Of a stretch of DNA of 64,000 nt, positions 17,834 to 26,733 are shown in pieces (position 1 is the first letter of the stretch; each line of letters opens with the position of its first letter). Origin of the DNA: Paenibacillus uliginis N3/975. GTDB lineage: Bacteria > Bacillota > Bacilli > Paenibacillales > Paenibacillaceae. Location of the stretch: NCBI RefSeq assembly GCF_900177425.1, contig NZ_LT840184.1:1639487-1703486 (forward strand), read 5' to 3'. The notes under the pieces were generated by a model. The model did no database searches and was not told the origin of the DNA. It saw only the letters and a list, made by a program, of their open reading frames with translations. The position numbers were made by a program, and so were the translations under genes.

Positions 17834-18943
17834 ATGACAACCATGTGGAGGCAGAGTTCATTGAATGATCAAGAGCTAAGCCGTAAAGTTCCGCGTAGTC
17901 CGGTCGGCCTCATGACCCGGGTGTATAAGTTCATTCTCCCGGAAGTGGCTGCCGAGCTGGACCAATGGCGACGGGACGCCGAACAAATTCCCGATGAGGA
18001 GCTCCGAAAGCAGGCACTTGCCAGCATTGAGACGAAGCAATTTCATTGCCAGGGCGGGGCAGTTTATGCCGCGGCAAGCCTACCGGATAAGCATATTTTG
18101 ATTCCGTTAATAGTGGCTTATCAGACCATTAGCGACTATCTCGATAATTTATGCGACCGCAGTACTTCCTTGGATCCTGTCGACTTCAGGCAGCTTCACC
18201 AGTCGATGCTGGATGCGGTGACTCCGGGTACGAAGCCGGCGGATTACTATGCATATCGTTCGGAAAAAGAAGATGGCGGTTACCTAGGGCGTCTTGTACA
18301 GACCTGCCGGGACTGCATAAGTCAGCTTTCGGGATACGAAGCTGCCAAGCCGTATATTCGGGATTTGGCCGAGCTTTATATTGACTTACAGGTGTACAAG
18401 CATATTCATCCGGAAAAAAGGGAAGCTGCGCTCCTGGAATGGTGGTCACAGCAAGCCCATCGGACGCCTCATCTAAGGTGGAATGAGTTTGCTGCCGCAA
18501 CAGGATCTACCCTTGGGGTATTCATGTTGTTTTTGGCTGCAACGGATCCATTTCTGGATGAACAGGATGCATCTTCCATTCATGCGTCTTACTTTCCCAA
18601 TGTATGCAGTCTCCACATTATGCTGGATTATCTGATCGATCAAGACGAAGACAGGTTGGGCGGCGATCTTAACTTCTGCAATTATTATGAAGACGCCGAT
18701 ACGATGCTGAACCGTATCGCTTCCATCGTTGAATGGGCCCGGAAGGATGTTACAGCAATTCCCTCAACTCCTTTTCATCGTATGATCATTGAGGGATTAC
18801 TGGCTTTATATTTATCCGATCCCAAAGTCAGCGAACAGCAATTGGTTCGCTCCGTATCCAAACGGTTGATGAAGAGAAGTCCGATGACGCGTCTTTTCTT
18901 TTTTGTCAATAGTCGATGGATCCGCAAGCATAAGAATGAGTGA
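17834..18943 (+). CDS. ytpB: Tetraprenyl-beta-curcumene synthase (DUF2600)
   Basis: Cyclises tetraprenyl diphosphate (C35) to tetraprenyl-beta-curcumene, the first step of sesquarterpene synthesis known from Bacillus. 369 aa, as in YtpB. The Asp-rich ISDYLDNLCDR, the GGAVYAA segment near residue 70 and HIMLDYLIDQDEDRLGGDLNFCNYY are family hallmarks of this class IB terpene synthase, which lacks the classic DDxxD/NSE pair. The start is uncertain: ATG 17834 has a weak GGTAGGT site, and further ATGs follow nearby. pfkA begins 20 bp after the stop, so the two are probably co-transcribed. No squalene-cyclase-type partner is in the window. Confidence 0.9.
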   Translation: MTTMWRQSSLNDQELSRKVPRSPVGLMTRVYKFILPEVAAELDQWRRDAEQIPDEELRKQALASIETKQFHCQGGAVYAAASLPDKHILIPLIVAYQTISDYLDNLCDRSTSLDPVDFRQLHQSMLDAVTPGTKPADYYAYRSEKEDGGYLGRLVQTCRDCISQLSGYEAAKPYIRDLAELYIDLQVYKHIHPEKREAALLEWWSQQAHRTPHLRWNEFAAATGSTLGVFMLFLAATDPFLDEQDASSIHASYFPNVCSLHIMLDYLIDQDEDRLGGDLNFCNYYEDADTMLNRIASIVEWARKDVTAIPSTPFHRMIIEGLLALYLSDPKVSEQQLVRSVSKRLMKRSPMTRLFFFVNSRWIRKHKNE

Positions 18944-18963
18944 CAATAAGGAGGAAGAAGAAC

Positions 18964-19935
18964 ATGGCAGAAGTTAAAAAAATTGCAGTTCTAACAAGCG
19001 GGGGAGATTCCCAGGGGATGAACGCGGCACTGCGTTCCGTTGTTCGAAGCGGATTGTATCACGGGCTAGAAGTATATGGTATCCAACGCGGTTATCAAGG
19101 TTTGATTAATAATGAAATTTATAAAATGGATCTTCGCAGCGTGGGCGATATCATCCAGCGCGGAGGTACGATTCTGCAATCCGCTCGCTGTCCGGAGTTC
19201 AAGACACTAGAAGGCCAGCAGAAGGGTGCTGACGTATTGAATCAGCACGGTATCGACGGTCTTGTTGTGATTGGCGGAGACGGCTCTTATCAGGGTGCTA
19301 ACAAGCTGAGCAAGCTGGGTATTAAAACGATGGGGCTTCCAGGTACAATTGACAACGATATTTCATTTACCGATTATACGATTGGCTTTGACACGGCTGT
19401 GAGCGTTGTTGTGGACGCGGTTAACAAGCTGCGTGACACGATGTCCTCTCATGCTCGTTCGTCCGTTGTAGAGGTTATGGGACGGCACTGTGGGGATATT
19501 GCCCTGCATGCGGGTCTTGCCTCCGGAGCGGAAACGATCCTGGTGCCTGAAGTACCGTATAACATGGATGAAATTGCTGACCGGATGAAGGACAACTTCT
19601 GCAACGGTAAACGTCATAGTATTGTGATTGTGGCTGAAGGAGTCGGCAAAGGCGAAGATGTGGCGAACGCTCTGAAGGAGCGTCATGCCTCTATCGATGC
19701 GCGTGTAACCGTACTGGGTCACATTCAGCGCGGTGGAGCACCAACTCCGTTTGACCGTAACCTCGCAAGCCGCCTTGGCGACTTCGCGGTTCGAAGTCTG
19801 ATTCAAGGTGAGTCGGATAAAGGCTGCGGTATTATTAAAGGCGAGTTAGTTCTTACGGATATTGACAAAGTCGTCAACACGAAAAAAGAATTCGACATGG
19901 ATATGTACGAGCTGGCACTACGCCTGTCTCAATAA
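18964..19935 (+). CDS. pfkA: 6-phosphofructokinase, variant ATP-loop
   Basis: ATP-dependent phosphorylation of fructose 6-phosphate. 323 aa. The catalytic PGTIDND (Asp base), GGDGS ATP-binding turn, MGRHCGD and GHIQRGGAPTPFDR motifs are intact. It differs from the standard bacterial PfkA at SGGDSQGMN (usually GGDAPGMN) and at GGTILQSARCPEF (usually GGT-x-L-x-SARYPEF); both are closer to eukaryotic-type PFKs. It may be a second, paralogous PFK. AAGGAGG precedes the ATG. It follows ytpB by 20 bp and ends at a terminator. Confidence 0.92.
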   Translation: MAEVKKIAVLTSGGDSQGMNAALRSVVRSGLYHGLEVYGIQRGYQGLINNEIYKMDLRSVGDIIQRGGTILQSARCPEFKTLEGQQKGADVLNQHGIDGLVVIGGDGSYQGANKLSKLGIKTMGLPGTIDNDISFTDYTIGFDTAVSVVVDAVNKLRDTMSSHARSSVVEVMGRHCGDIALHAGLASGAETILVPEVPYNMDEIADRMKDNFCNGKRHSIVIVAEGVGKGEDVANALKERHASIDARVTVLGHIQRGGAPTPFDRNLASRLGDFAVRSLIQGESDKGCGIIKGELVLTDIDKVVNTKKEFDMDMYELALRLSQ

Positions 19936-19954
19936 TCGACTATTCCAGAACCGG

Positions 19955-19982
19955 CCCTACAGGAAATCCTGTGGGGTTTTTT
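19955..19982 (+). terminator. Terminator of ytpB-pfkA
   Basis: CCCTACAGG, AAAT loop, CCTGTGGGG, then six T. Confidence 0.9.
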
Positions 19983-20017
19983 CCAAATATATTCTTGACC
20001 AGAAAGGGGAGAGTGTG

Positions 20018-20218
20018 ATGTATTTATACCGATTGGAAGTGGAATGTGACAAAGGCAAGCTGGTAGTGATAACGGCTGCAGAGGATGAGGAAAAAGCGTT
20101 TTCTGCGGTGGATGAGCATGTTGAGCGGCATTTTCTAACGATGCCGGATATCCGGGAAGTGACCTTGCTTGAAAAGAAGCGGATTTCTCCCGGCACAGCA
20201 TATGTTATAGAAACGTAA
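20018..20218 (+). CDS. DUF3906-like small protein
   Basis: A 66-aa protein starting MYLYRLEVECDKGK behind AAAGGGGAGA. The beta-alpha-beta pattern, the ERHFLTMPDIREVTLLEKK segment and the terminal SPGTAYVIE match what I remember of DUF3906 proteins of Bacillus, whose function is not known. It sits between two terminators, so it is probably monocistronic. Family assignment is from memory of the pattern only. Confidence 0.65.
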   Translation: MYLYRLEVECDKGKLVVITAAEDEEKAFSAVDEHVERHFLTMPDIREVTLLEKKRISPGTAYVIET

Positions 20219-20219
20219 A

Positions 20220-20247
20220 AAAGGGACTGCCTGATGGCGGTCCCTTT
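20220..20247. terminator. Bidirectional terminator
   Basis: AAAGGGACTGCC and GGCGGTCCCTTT form a 12-bp stem (one G-U pair) with a TGAT loop. It serves the convergent DUF3906-like and MATE genes. Confidence 0.85.
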
Positions 20248-20260
20248 ACTGTTGGTGAAT

Positions 20261-21628
20261 TTATTGTGCATCAGCAAGCTTGCCGCGGGCAAATTTGCGC
20301 TGAACTTTAACCAGACGGATGAGCAGAAGGGTGGCCCCCACAGCAAGGCCTGTAATTAATCCGATCCAATATCCGAAGGCGGCCAAAGAGGTGAAGTTAG
20401 CCAGCACATAACCTACAGGCAGGCCGATGACCCAGTAAGAGAGAAACGCGAGCATAAATGCCACGTTAACGTCTTTATATCCGCGTAATGCCCCTTGGGT
20501 CGGTGTGGCGATGGCATCGGATATTTGAAAAAAGATGGCGTATAGCAGAAATTGTTGTATCAGTTCTACAACGCCCGGCTCATTAGAATAGAGGCCTGCT
20601 ACCTGACGGCCGAACAGCATCAGAATAACCGCAGTAAGCAAAGATAGGATAACGGCTAGTCCGATTCCAAGCTTGGCATACTGCCTAGCATCTTTCATGC
20701 GACCGGACCCGGCTTCAAATCCAACCAAGATCGTCAGGCTCATGCAGATGCTGAGGGGAAGCATGTATAAGGTCGTTGCAAAGTTCATGGCTGCCTGATG
20801 AGCTGCAATGGTAACAGTATCAAAATTGCTCATCATCAGGGTGACCGCCGCAAATACCGCTGTTTCAAAAAAAATCGAGAAACCGATGGGCACACCGATC
20901 TTCAAGTGACCCTTCCAGGCGGCAATCGAAATCTTCGGAATGCTTCGAAATATGCGGAAGCTGGAAAATGGATGCATGTTATGAACAACCACAATTGCAA
21001 CGAGAAAGACAACCCAGTATGTGATGGCTGAGGCAATACCTGCACCAACACCGCCAAGTCTCGGGAAGCCCCAGTTACCAAATATGAATAGGGCGTTCAG
21101 CGTTACGTTGATTGGCAACGAAATAAGCGTAATGACCATGGATACCCGGGTTTGTCCGAGACCGTCAATGAAGCAGCGGAGCACGGTATAAGCGAACAAT
21201 GGAACAATACCGGCTGAGATAGCCATCAGGAACTGGGAAGCGATGTTTCTGACAGCAGGCTCCAGCGTCATGGCGTTCAGTATATTGGGTACGGCGAGAT
21301 ATCCAATACCGAGTACAACCAGAGCTAGGATAACGGCCAGCCACAGGGCCTGTATAACCTGATAAGCTACTTTATCCTCCCTACGGGCGCCCATAAATTG
21401 AGACACAATCGGAGTGATACCCATTAGAATACCGCTGAGTCCAGTCTGAACAGGTATCCAAATACTTGTTGCAATAGCTACCCCGGCAAGATCTGCCGAG
21501 CTAAATTTACCGGACATATTCGTATCGAAAAAAGTGATGGCAGACAGAGCAAGCTGTGTGATGAGAATAGGAAGCAGGATAACAGCAAATTGCTTCAGCT
21601 TCTGCCGGGTTGTAAATGTCTTATTCAT
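20261..21628 (-). CDS. MATE family cation/drug antiporter
   Basis: 455 aa, twelve helices in two six-helix bundles, NorM/DinF-type. The N-terminal LALSAITFFDTNMSGKFSSADLAGVAIATSIW carries the conserved Asp of helix 1, and repeat-two motifs include AAHQAAMNFATTLYMLPLSICMSLTILVGFEAGSG. Expected role: Na+- or H+-driven export of cationic drugs or metabolites through the cytoplasmic membrane. Single gene. A weak GAAGG site precedes the ATG by 10 bp. Confidence 0.9.
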   Translation of the reverse strand: MNKTFTTRQKLKQFAVILLPILITQLALSAITFFDTNMSGKFSSADLAGVAIATSIWIPVQTGLSGILMGITPIVSQFMGARREDKVAYQVIQALWLAVILALVVLGIGYLAVPNILNAMTLEPAVRNIASQFLMAISAGIVPLFAYTVLRCFIDGLGQTRVSMVITLISLPINVTLNALFIFGNWGFPRLGGVGAGIASAITYWVVFLVAIVVVHNMHPFSSFRIFRSIPKISIAAWKGHLKIGVPIGFSIFFETAVFAAVTLMMSNFDTVTIAAHQAAMNFATTLYMLPLSICMSLTILVGFEAGSGRMKDARQYAKLGIGLAVILSLLTAVILMLFGRQVAGLYSNEPGVVELIQQFLLYAIFFQISDAIATPTQGALRGYKDVNVAFMLAFLSYWVIGLPVGYVLANFTSLAAFGYWIGLITGLAVGATLLLIRLVKVQRKFARGKLADAQ

Positions 21629-21721
21629 AGAATGAGAGCCTTCTTTGCTGGTATTATATTTTTAAGCACAACTTTCTATTGTAATCAATCTGCTCCGATA
21701 TAACAATCAGTAAGGAAATAA

Positions 21722-21750
21722 AAAGGTCCGGCACGTGTGGCCGGACCTTT
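21722..21750 (-). terminator. Terminator of the DUF4015 gene
   Basis: AAAGGTCCGGC and GCCGGACCTTT form an 11-bp perfect stem. On the minus strand it is followed by TTTT. Confidence 0.9.
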
Positions 21751-21773
21751 CGAGTATGGATCATAATGGCGGT

Positions 21774-22943
21774 TTACTTGTAAGTTACACCTGGAGTGTA
21801 GCGATTAGCCGCATTCCAGAGCAGGTATTCATCTACATTCATATCCTGAAGCGCACGGATTTGTTCTTCAATTTCTTTTTTGCCGTATTTGGCATAATTA
21901 CCGCTACCGAGCCAGCTGGCGGTAAAGTCCTGAATCCAAGGACGGATAATTGGCTTGTAGGAGCCGAGCGGATCGAGTTTTGTATGTGTGTCTTTCATAG
22001 AACCCTTGATTGTCTGATAAGGCGCTTTGTCAGGCACCTTGGAGCCGAACCAGCCTGTCGTGTAATGACTCGGATATACCATGGGGCTGATGACGTCCAC
22101 ATGCTTGGAAATCTTAACAAAATCCTGACCGATACCCTCTGCTGCCGGTACAGAAGCTGCATATCCAAAAATATCAACCGATACCCGAATGCCGAGCGGT
22201 GCGAGTTCTTTACGGGCATATTTAACAAACTCAGATATGACATCAACACGGGATTGATTACTCTTCGTATATTTCAAGGAATCGGCTCGTTTTTCGAACC
22301 CTTCTGGGAAACGAACGTAATCGAACTGGATTTCTTTAAACCCGAGTTTAGCCGCTTCCTTGGCAATTTCAATGTTATAGTCCCACACTTCTTTGTTATA
22401 CGGGCTAACAAAGCTTTCGCCTCTGCCATTTTGCCATACACTGCCGTCGCCTTTACGGAAGGAAAGCTCAGGATTTTTTTTTGCGAGGATCGTGTCTTTG
22501 AATACAACCACTCTGGCGATCGGATAAATGTCATGCTTATTCAGCCGCTGCATCAATTTATCGATGTCTTTAATAAAAGGCTGCGGCTTTCCAAGTTCTT
22601 TAAGCTTAGGATTATCCGTCTTATACGTTATGTAACCCTCATCATCTTTAATATCAATAACCATGGCATTCAGTTCGGTCTTGTCTAACAGATTCACGAG
22701 TTGATCCATGCGTGAACCGCCTGCACTGTAAGCTGTCACATAGATTCCTTTCACTTTGGGTGCTTCTTCCTGTGGATCGCTTTTCACAGTTGTTTGCTTG
22801 GAACCGGTATTTCCGGTGTTTTGCTGCTGGGTTATGGCGGAATTAACCGTAGTGTGGAGCAAGTTGGTCACCTGACCGTCTGGATGGCTAGCTACTCCCA
22901 TTCCTCCTGCAGTCCAAATTAGTAAAGCTAAGATGATGTTCAT
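21774..22943 (-). CDS. Secreted putative glycoside hydrolase (DUF4015)
   Basis: 389 aa with an N-terminal signal peptide or anchor (MNIILALLIWTAGG), a Gln/Thr-rich linker to about residue 60, then a TIM-barrel DUF4015 domain. Diagnostic stretches are VKGIYVTAYSAGG at strand 1, NAMVIDIKDDEGYITY, FKEIQFDYVRFPEG and SPMVYPSHYTTGWFG. The acidic residues in VIDIKDD and QFDYVRFPEG are the likely catalytic or ligand residues. Proteins of this family are exported or anchored and thought to act on cell-envelope polysaccharide, but no substrate is proven. Alone between terminators. Confidence 0.85.
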   Translation of the reverse strand: MNIILALLIWTAGGMGVASHPDGQVTNLLHTTVNSAITQQQNTGNTGSKQTTVKSDPQEEAPKVKGIYVTAYSAGGSRMDQLVNLLDKTELNAMVIDIKDDEGYITYKTDNPKLKELGKPQPFIKDIDKLMQRLNKHDIYPIARVVVFKDTILAKKNPELSFRKGDGSVWQNGRGESFVSPYNKEVWDYNIEIAKEAAKLGFKEIQFDYVRFPEGFEKRADSLKYTKSNQSRVDVISEFVKYARKELAPLGIRVSVDIFGYAASVPAAEGIGQDFVKISKHVDVISPMVYPSHYTTGWFGSKVPDKAPYQTIKGSMKDTHTKLDPLGSYKPIIRPWIQDFTASWLGSGNYAKYGKKEIEEQIRALQDMNVDEYLLWNAANRYTPGVTYK

Positions 22944-23150
22944 AAATGATTCTCTCCCTTGTGTACATTCACTACATGATTATAAAGGAAACGCTGCCAA
23001 TAAAAAGAACAGGTTTGTTACAATAAGAATACTGATATGTAACAGAGGTTTTTTATTTTACCGGATACTTAGTGTTTTTAAACGAATTGGGTGTAATTTA
23101 AACGGAAATGTCTGAAGTGCGGAAGATAACCACTTTTATCGAGGATAAAA

Positions 23151-23191
23151 AATGCCGTTTCTCCACGAAACATTCCGGGAAAAACGGCATT
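23151..23191 (-). terminator. Terminator of the 23223-23417 gene
   Basis: AATGCCGTTT and AAACGGCATT form the stem. On the minus strand a TTTTTT run follows. Confidence 0.8.
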
Positions 23192-23222
23192 GTTGCAAAA
23201 TCTTGTGACTTTTGATCACGAT

Positions 23223-23417
23223 TTAATGAAGGTAAGCTTGATTCTGATGCTCGCAAATGCTGTATTGAATAATCTCCAAGGCGTCGTCCTCTTCCAGAAT
23301 ATTCAGCCCATCCCTTAGAACGATCATGGAATTCAGCTCGTTCTGTCTAAAGAAAGGCATCATGTCCGGAAACCATTTCAAGACGATTTCTGACAGTTTT
23401 ACAGTTTCCATCTCCAC
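23223..23417 (-). CDS. Small conserved hypothetical protein
   Basis: About 64 aa, acidic. METVKLSEIVLKWFPDMMPFFRQNELNSM resembles the short helical fold of DUF1858/ScdA-type N-termini, where a Leu-rich helix is followed by a P-(x)n-F segment, but it has no Cys, so I do not assign it. GTG at 23417 has the best spacing from AAAGGG; an ATG six bases downstream is the alternative. Monocistronic, with a terminator after it. Confidence 0.55.
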   Translation of the reverse strand: MEMETVKLSEIVLKWFPDMMPFFRQNELNSMIVLRDGLNILEEDDALEIIQYSICEHQNQAYLH

Positions 23418-23592
23418 AAAAATCACCCTTTCCTTCCTTGACGTTAGGTTAGGCAGGACGTCTGCAGTAAAACGGAAAAGCTAATAAAAATTGCCTGGGA
23501 AGCTGGGTTAAGAATACCTCATGAATATTGTAGGAACCGCGCATTAATATTATACCATAATTATTAATCTTTATCTCTTGAAATGGGGAAAA

Positions 23593-24414
23593 CTAACTCC
23601 TGCGGAACTGTCCCATGACCGTTACAGTCTCCACAACGTTAACAAAAGCCTCAGGATCCGTCTCGGTAATGATTGTTTTTAACTCGGCAAGCTCATAGCG
23701 GGTTGTTACGGTCATCAGCATATCTTTTTCCTTGTGGCTAAAGGCTCCCTCGGTTTTAATCTTTGTGACACCGCGTGGACGCTTCAGCAATTTTTCAAGT
23801 AGCGCTTCCGTCTGGTCGGTCACAATAAATAACGTAACTTTAATGTGGCTAATGTGGACAAGATCAATGATCTTTCCGGTAACGTAAATGGAAAGCATGG
23901 AAGCTAAGGCTAGATTCCAATCCTCTTCCATATAAGCTACTGCCAAAATAACCAAAGTATTCATTCCGACAAGCACATTCCCGACCGGGAAATCACGATA
24001 ACGCGTCACAAGGGAACCGATGATATCAAAGCCGCCTGTGGAGCCGCCGACCCGAAAAGATAATCCGCCGCCAAGACCGACCAAAACTCCGCCAAATACA
24101 GCAGAGAGCAGCATATCGGAAGCGACAGCTTTAACAGGAATAAATTCCAGCAATAAAGTGACAACGATAACGGACAATATACTAAACCAGATAAACCGTT
24201 TGCCAAGCTTAATCCACCCGGCAATCAGAATCGGGATATTAAGTACAAAGTACATGACACTAATATTAAAAGGGGAAAAATAACCAATCAGCATGGCTAG
24301 TCCAGAAACACCGCCGCTGAGTAGATGATGGGGGATGAGAAATAGGTTAAAGCCGCATGCAATAACGATCCCGCCGAACAAAATGGCGAGATAGCTCCAT
24401 ATCTGTTTTATCAA
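23593..24414 (-). CDS. YitT family membrane protein (DUF2179 C-terminus)
   Basis: About 273 aa: five or six hydrophobic helices in the first 170 residues (YitT_membrane domain, with GVSGLAMLIGY and GLSFRVGGSTGGFDIIGSLV), then a soluble DUF2179 domain with VTKIKTEGAFSHKEKDMLMTVTTRYELAELKTII, a ferredoxin-like fold thought to bind a ligand. B. subtilis has several such paralogues of unknown transport role. TTG at 24414, 6 bp after GAGGTG, is preferred to the GTG at 24423, which overlaps that site. Confidence 0.85.
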   Translation of the reverse strand: MIKQIWSYLAILFGGIVIACGFNLFLIPHHLLSGGVSGLAMLIGYFSPFNISVMYFVLNIPILIAGWIKLGKRFIWFSILSVIVVTLLLEFIPVKAVASDMLLSAVFGGVLVGLGGGLSFRVGGSTGGFDIIGSLVTRYRDFPVGNVLVGMNTLVILAVAYMEEDWNLALASMLSIYVTGKIIDLVHISHIKVTLFIVTDQTEALLEKLLKRPRGVTKIKTEGAFSHKEKDMLMTVTTRYELAELKTIITETDPEAFVNVVETVTVMGQFRRS

Positions 24415-24479
24415 ATGCTTCACCTCTTCAAGTAGTATTAGTTATAGGAGCTTGCTGGTATTCCAGAATTGTTTTGTGA

Positions 24480-24485
24480 TATAAT
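24480..24485 (+). promoter_or_regulatory. -10 box of the DEAD-box helicase gene with long leader
   Basis: A perfect TATAAT following TTTTGTGA. No convincing -35 is seen at normal spacing. If used, the leader before the helicase start is about 210 bases and includes a hairpin-forming CAGAAAATCCTGCGGG region at about 24600-24617. Confidence 0.4.
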
Positions 24486-24700
24486 GTGTTGGATATTCTT
24501 GAGTAGTTCGTTACAATGAAAACTTTGCATGCTTAACAGGATGATTATACATTAGCCGACCTATGGACTGGCGGCAATAAAAAAACGGTCCACCTCATGC
24601 AGAAAATCCTGCGGGCCGGGAAAGCCTATAAACGTTACCGCTACTTAAGAATACAGAGAAGAAAGTGGGATGTCCACTAGATAGAAGGAGCATGAACCTA

Positions 24701-26293
24701 TTGAAAACATTTGCAGAATTTGGTCTGGAGCCTCAGGTACTCCAGGCAATAACAGAGCTAGGCTTTGAAGAAGCCACTCCGATCCAATCCCAATCCATTC
24801 CGATTGCGATCTCCGGAAAAGATATGATTGGACAAGCACAGACCGGTACAGGTAAAACTGCAGCATTCGGTCTTCCCCTGATCAACAAGATCTCCAAAGA
24901 TGAGGATCGCATTGTCGCTCTCGTTATGGCACCGACCCGGGAACTGGCTATTCAGGTAGCTGAGGAAATCGGTAAATTATCCCGTTTTAAAGGAATCCGT
25001 TCCCTCCCAATTTACGGCGGACAAGACATCGGACGCCAAATTCGGGCTTTAAAAAAGAAGCCTCAAATTATTATCGGTACACCAGGACGTTTACTTGACC
25101 ACATTAACAGAAAAACGATCCGTTTGGATGATGTTCAGACCGTTGTTCTGGATGAAGCGGATGAAATGCTGGATATGGGCTTCATGGATGACATTCAGTC
25201 CATTCTTAAGCTCGTTCCAGACGAACGCCAAACAATGCTCTTCTCGGCAACAATGCCCCCTAACATTCAGAAGCTTGCCCAGCAATTCTTGAAAAACCCT
25301 GAGCATGTATCTGTTATTCCTAAGCACGTAAGTGCGCCATTGATCGACCAAGCTTACATTGAAGTGCCTGAGCGTCAGAAATTTGAAGCTCTGAGCCGTT
25401 TGATCGACATGGAATCTCCTGAACTTGCCATCGTCTTTGGACGTACCAAGCGCCGGGTAGATGAACTGGCAGAAGCATTGCAGAAACGCGGTTACTCTGC
25501 AGACGGACTGCATGGTGACCTGTCCCAGCATCAGCGTGATACAGTTATGCGTAAATTCCGTGACGGTAGCATTGACGTCCTGGTAGCAACCGACGTAGCT
25601 GCCCGCGGTCTCGACGTATCGGGCGTATCACATGTTGTGAACTTTGACCTTCCGCAGGATCCTGAAAGTTATGTACACCGTATCGGCCGTACAGGCCGTG
25701 CTGGTAAAGAAGGTACGGCATGGTCTTTCGTAACTCCACGGGAAATGGATCACCTTCATTTCATCGAACGGGTAACCCGTCACCGTATTCCGCGTAAGCC
25801 GCTTCCAACGATGGCAGAAGCTATCGAGGGCAAACAGCGCGTAACTGCGGAACGTGTACTTGATGTCGTTGAGAAAGCTGAGCTTAACGAATACAAAGGT
25901 TTGGCTATTCAGCTTCTGGAGCAGTATGATTCCGTACAATTACTCGCAGCAGCGATGAAACTGTTGACTGGCGACACCAAAAAAGAAGCGGATGTACAGC
26001 TTACACCGGAAGATCCGATTCGCGCGAAGCGTCGGAAACCGGATATCCGTAGTGGACGCAAGCCTAGCGGTAGTTATGGTCGCAGCAACAACTCCGGTGG
26101 TTACAACCGTGATCGCAATAGCAGCGGAAACGGTGGACGCGGAGGGTACTCCAAAGGCGGCTACGGACGTGATGGCGGCAGTGGCGGCTACAACCGTGAC
26201 CGTAGCAGTAGCAACAGCGGAGACCGCAAGCCTCGGAGTAACAGCGGAGACCGTCGCCCTAACCGCAGCGGTGACGATTCTTACAGAGGTTAA
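24701..26293 (+). CDS. cshA: DEAD-box ATP-dependent RNA helicase (CshA type)
   Basis: About 530 aa. All helicase motifs are present in order: the FxxFGL Q-motif region with ATPIQSQSIP, AQTGTGKTAAFGLPL (I), PTRELAIQ (Ia), GTPGRLLDH (Ib), VLDEADEMLDMGF (II), SATMP (III), VFGRTKRRVDEL (IV), VATDVAARGLDV (V) and HRIGRTGRAGKEG (VI). The last 80 residues are a Gly/Arg/Ser/Asn-rich tail with repeated GGYNRDR, typical of CshA-like RNA-degradosome and cold-adaptation helicases. TTG 24701 is preferred because ATG 24692 lies one base after AAGGAG. Confidence 0.95.
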   Translation: MKTFAEFGLEPQVLQAITELGFEEATPIQSQSIPIAISGKDMIGQAQTGTGKTAAFGLPLINKISKDEDRIVALVMAPTRELAIQVAEEIGKLSRFKGIRSLPIYGGQDIGRQIRALKKKPQIIIGTPGRLLDHINRKTIRLDDVQTVVLDEADEMLDMGFMDDIQSILKLVPDERQTMLFSATMPPNIQKLAQQFLKNPEHVSVIPKHVSAPLIDQAYIEVPERQKFEALSRLIDMESPELAIVFGRTKRRVDELAEALQKRGYSADGLHGDLSQHQRDTVMRKFRDGSIDVLVATDVAARGLDVSGVSHVVNFDLPQDPESYVHRIGRTGRAGKEGTAWSFVTPREMDHLHFIERVTRHRIPRKPLPTMAEAIEGKQRVTAERVLDVVEKAELNEYKGLAIQLLEQYDSVQLLAAAMKLLTGDTKKEADVQLTPEDPIRAKRRKPDIRSGRKPSGSYGRSNNSGGYNRDRNSSGNGGRGGYSKGGYGRDGGSGGYNRDRSSSNSGDRKPRSNSGDRRPNRSGDDSYRG

Positions 26294-26324
26294 TCGGCTT
26301 TGATTGATGCGTAAGCAATAAAGG

Positions 26325-26367
26325 AAGACGGAGCACCCGCTATACAGCGGCGGCTCCGTCTTTTTTT
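26325..26367 (+). terminator. Terminator of the helicase gene
   Basis: AAGACGGAGC and GCTCCGTCTT pair around an inner CGC/GCG. A run of seven T follows. Confidence 0.9.
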
Positions 26368-26434
26368 GATTTAGAGATAAGAAAGTATAAACTTCGGAGT
26401 AACAGCACCCTTATTAGACGCACTTAGATCATTA

Positions 26435-26539
26435 TTAGATAAAGAAAGAACGCAGGATGATAACCAGCAAGATAAAGAGGACCAGAACGATCCCTACAGT
26501 AGAACCGAAGCCATAACCGCCGCCAGCACAACAGGACAT
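26435..26539 (-). CDS. YjcZ-family sporulation micro-protein (34 aa)
   Basis: I found this by reading the minus strand. It encodes 34 residues beginning MSCCAGGGYGFGSTVGIV and continuing as one hydrophobic helix (about residues 14-33) that ends in RSFFI. The Cys pair, Gly/Tyr-rich head and single transmembrane helix are those of the YjcZ family of small spore-associated membrane proteins. AAAGGAG lies 10 bp before the ATG. On the same strand, 62 bp upstream at 26601-26609, is CATAATATA, a match to the CATANNNTA -10 used by late-sporulation sigma factors. I could not find a clear -35. Confidence 0.85.
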   Translation of the reverse strand: MSCCAGGGYGFGSTVGIVLVLFILLVIILRSFFI

Positions 26540-26733
26540 GAATATTCAACTCCTTTACCGTAAGGTTGTGGTTGTTAATGGTTGTTTATGATTACGTCCA
26601 TATATTATGGGGAGATGGCATGGATGGATTGGACGTCAACCCAAATCCTCTGTAAATTAGGCTCTGGTCATGGGTATGCAAAATAAGGTATATTATTAGA
26701 TACATGCATGTGATTGAGTGAGGAGGAAACGTT

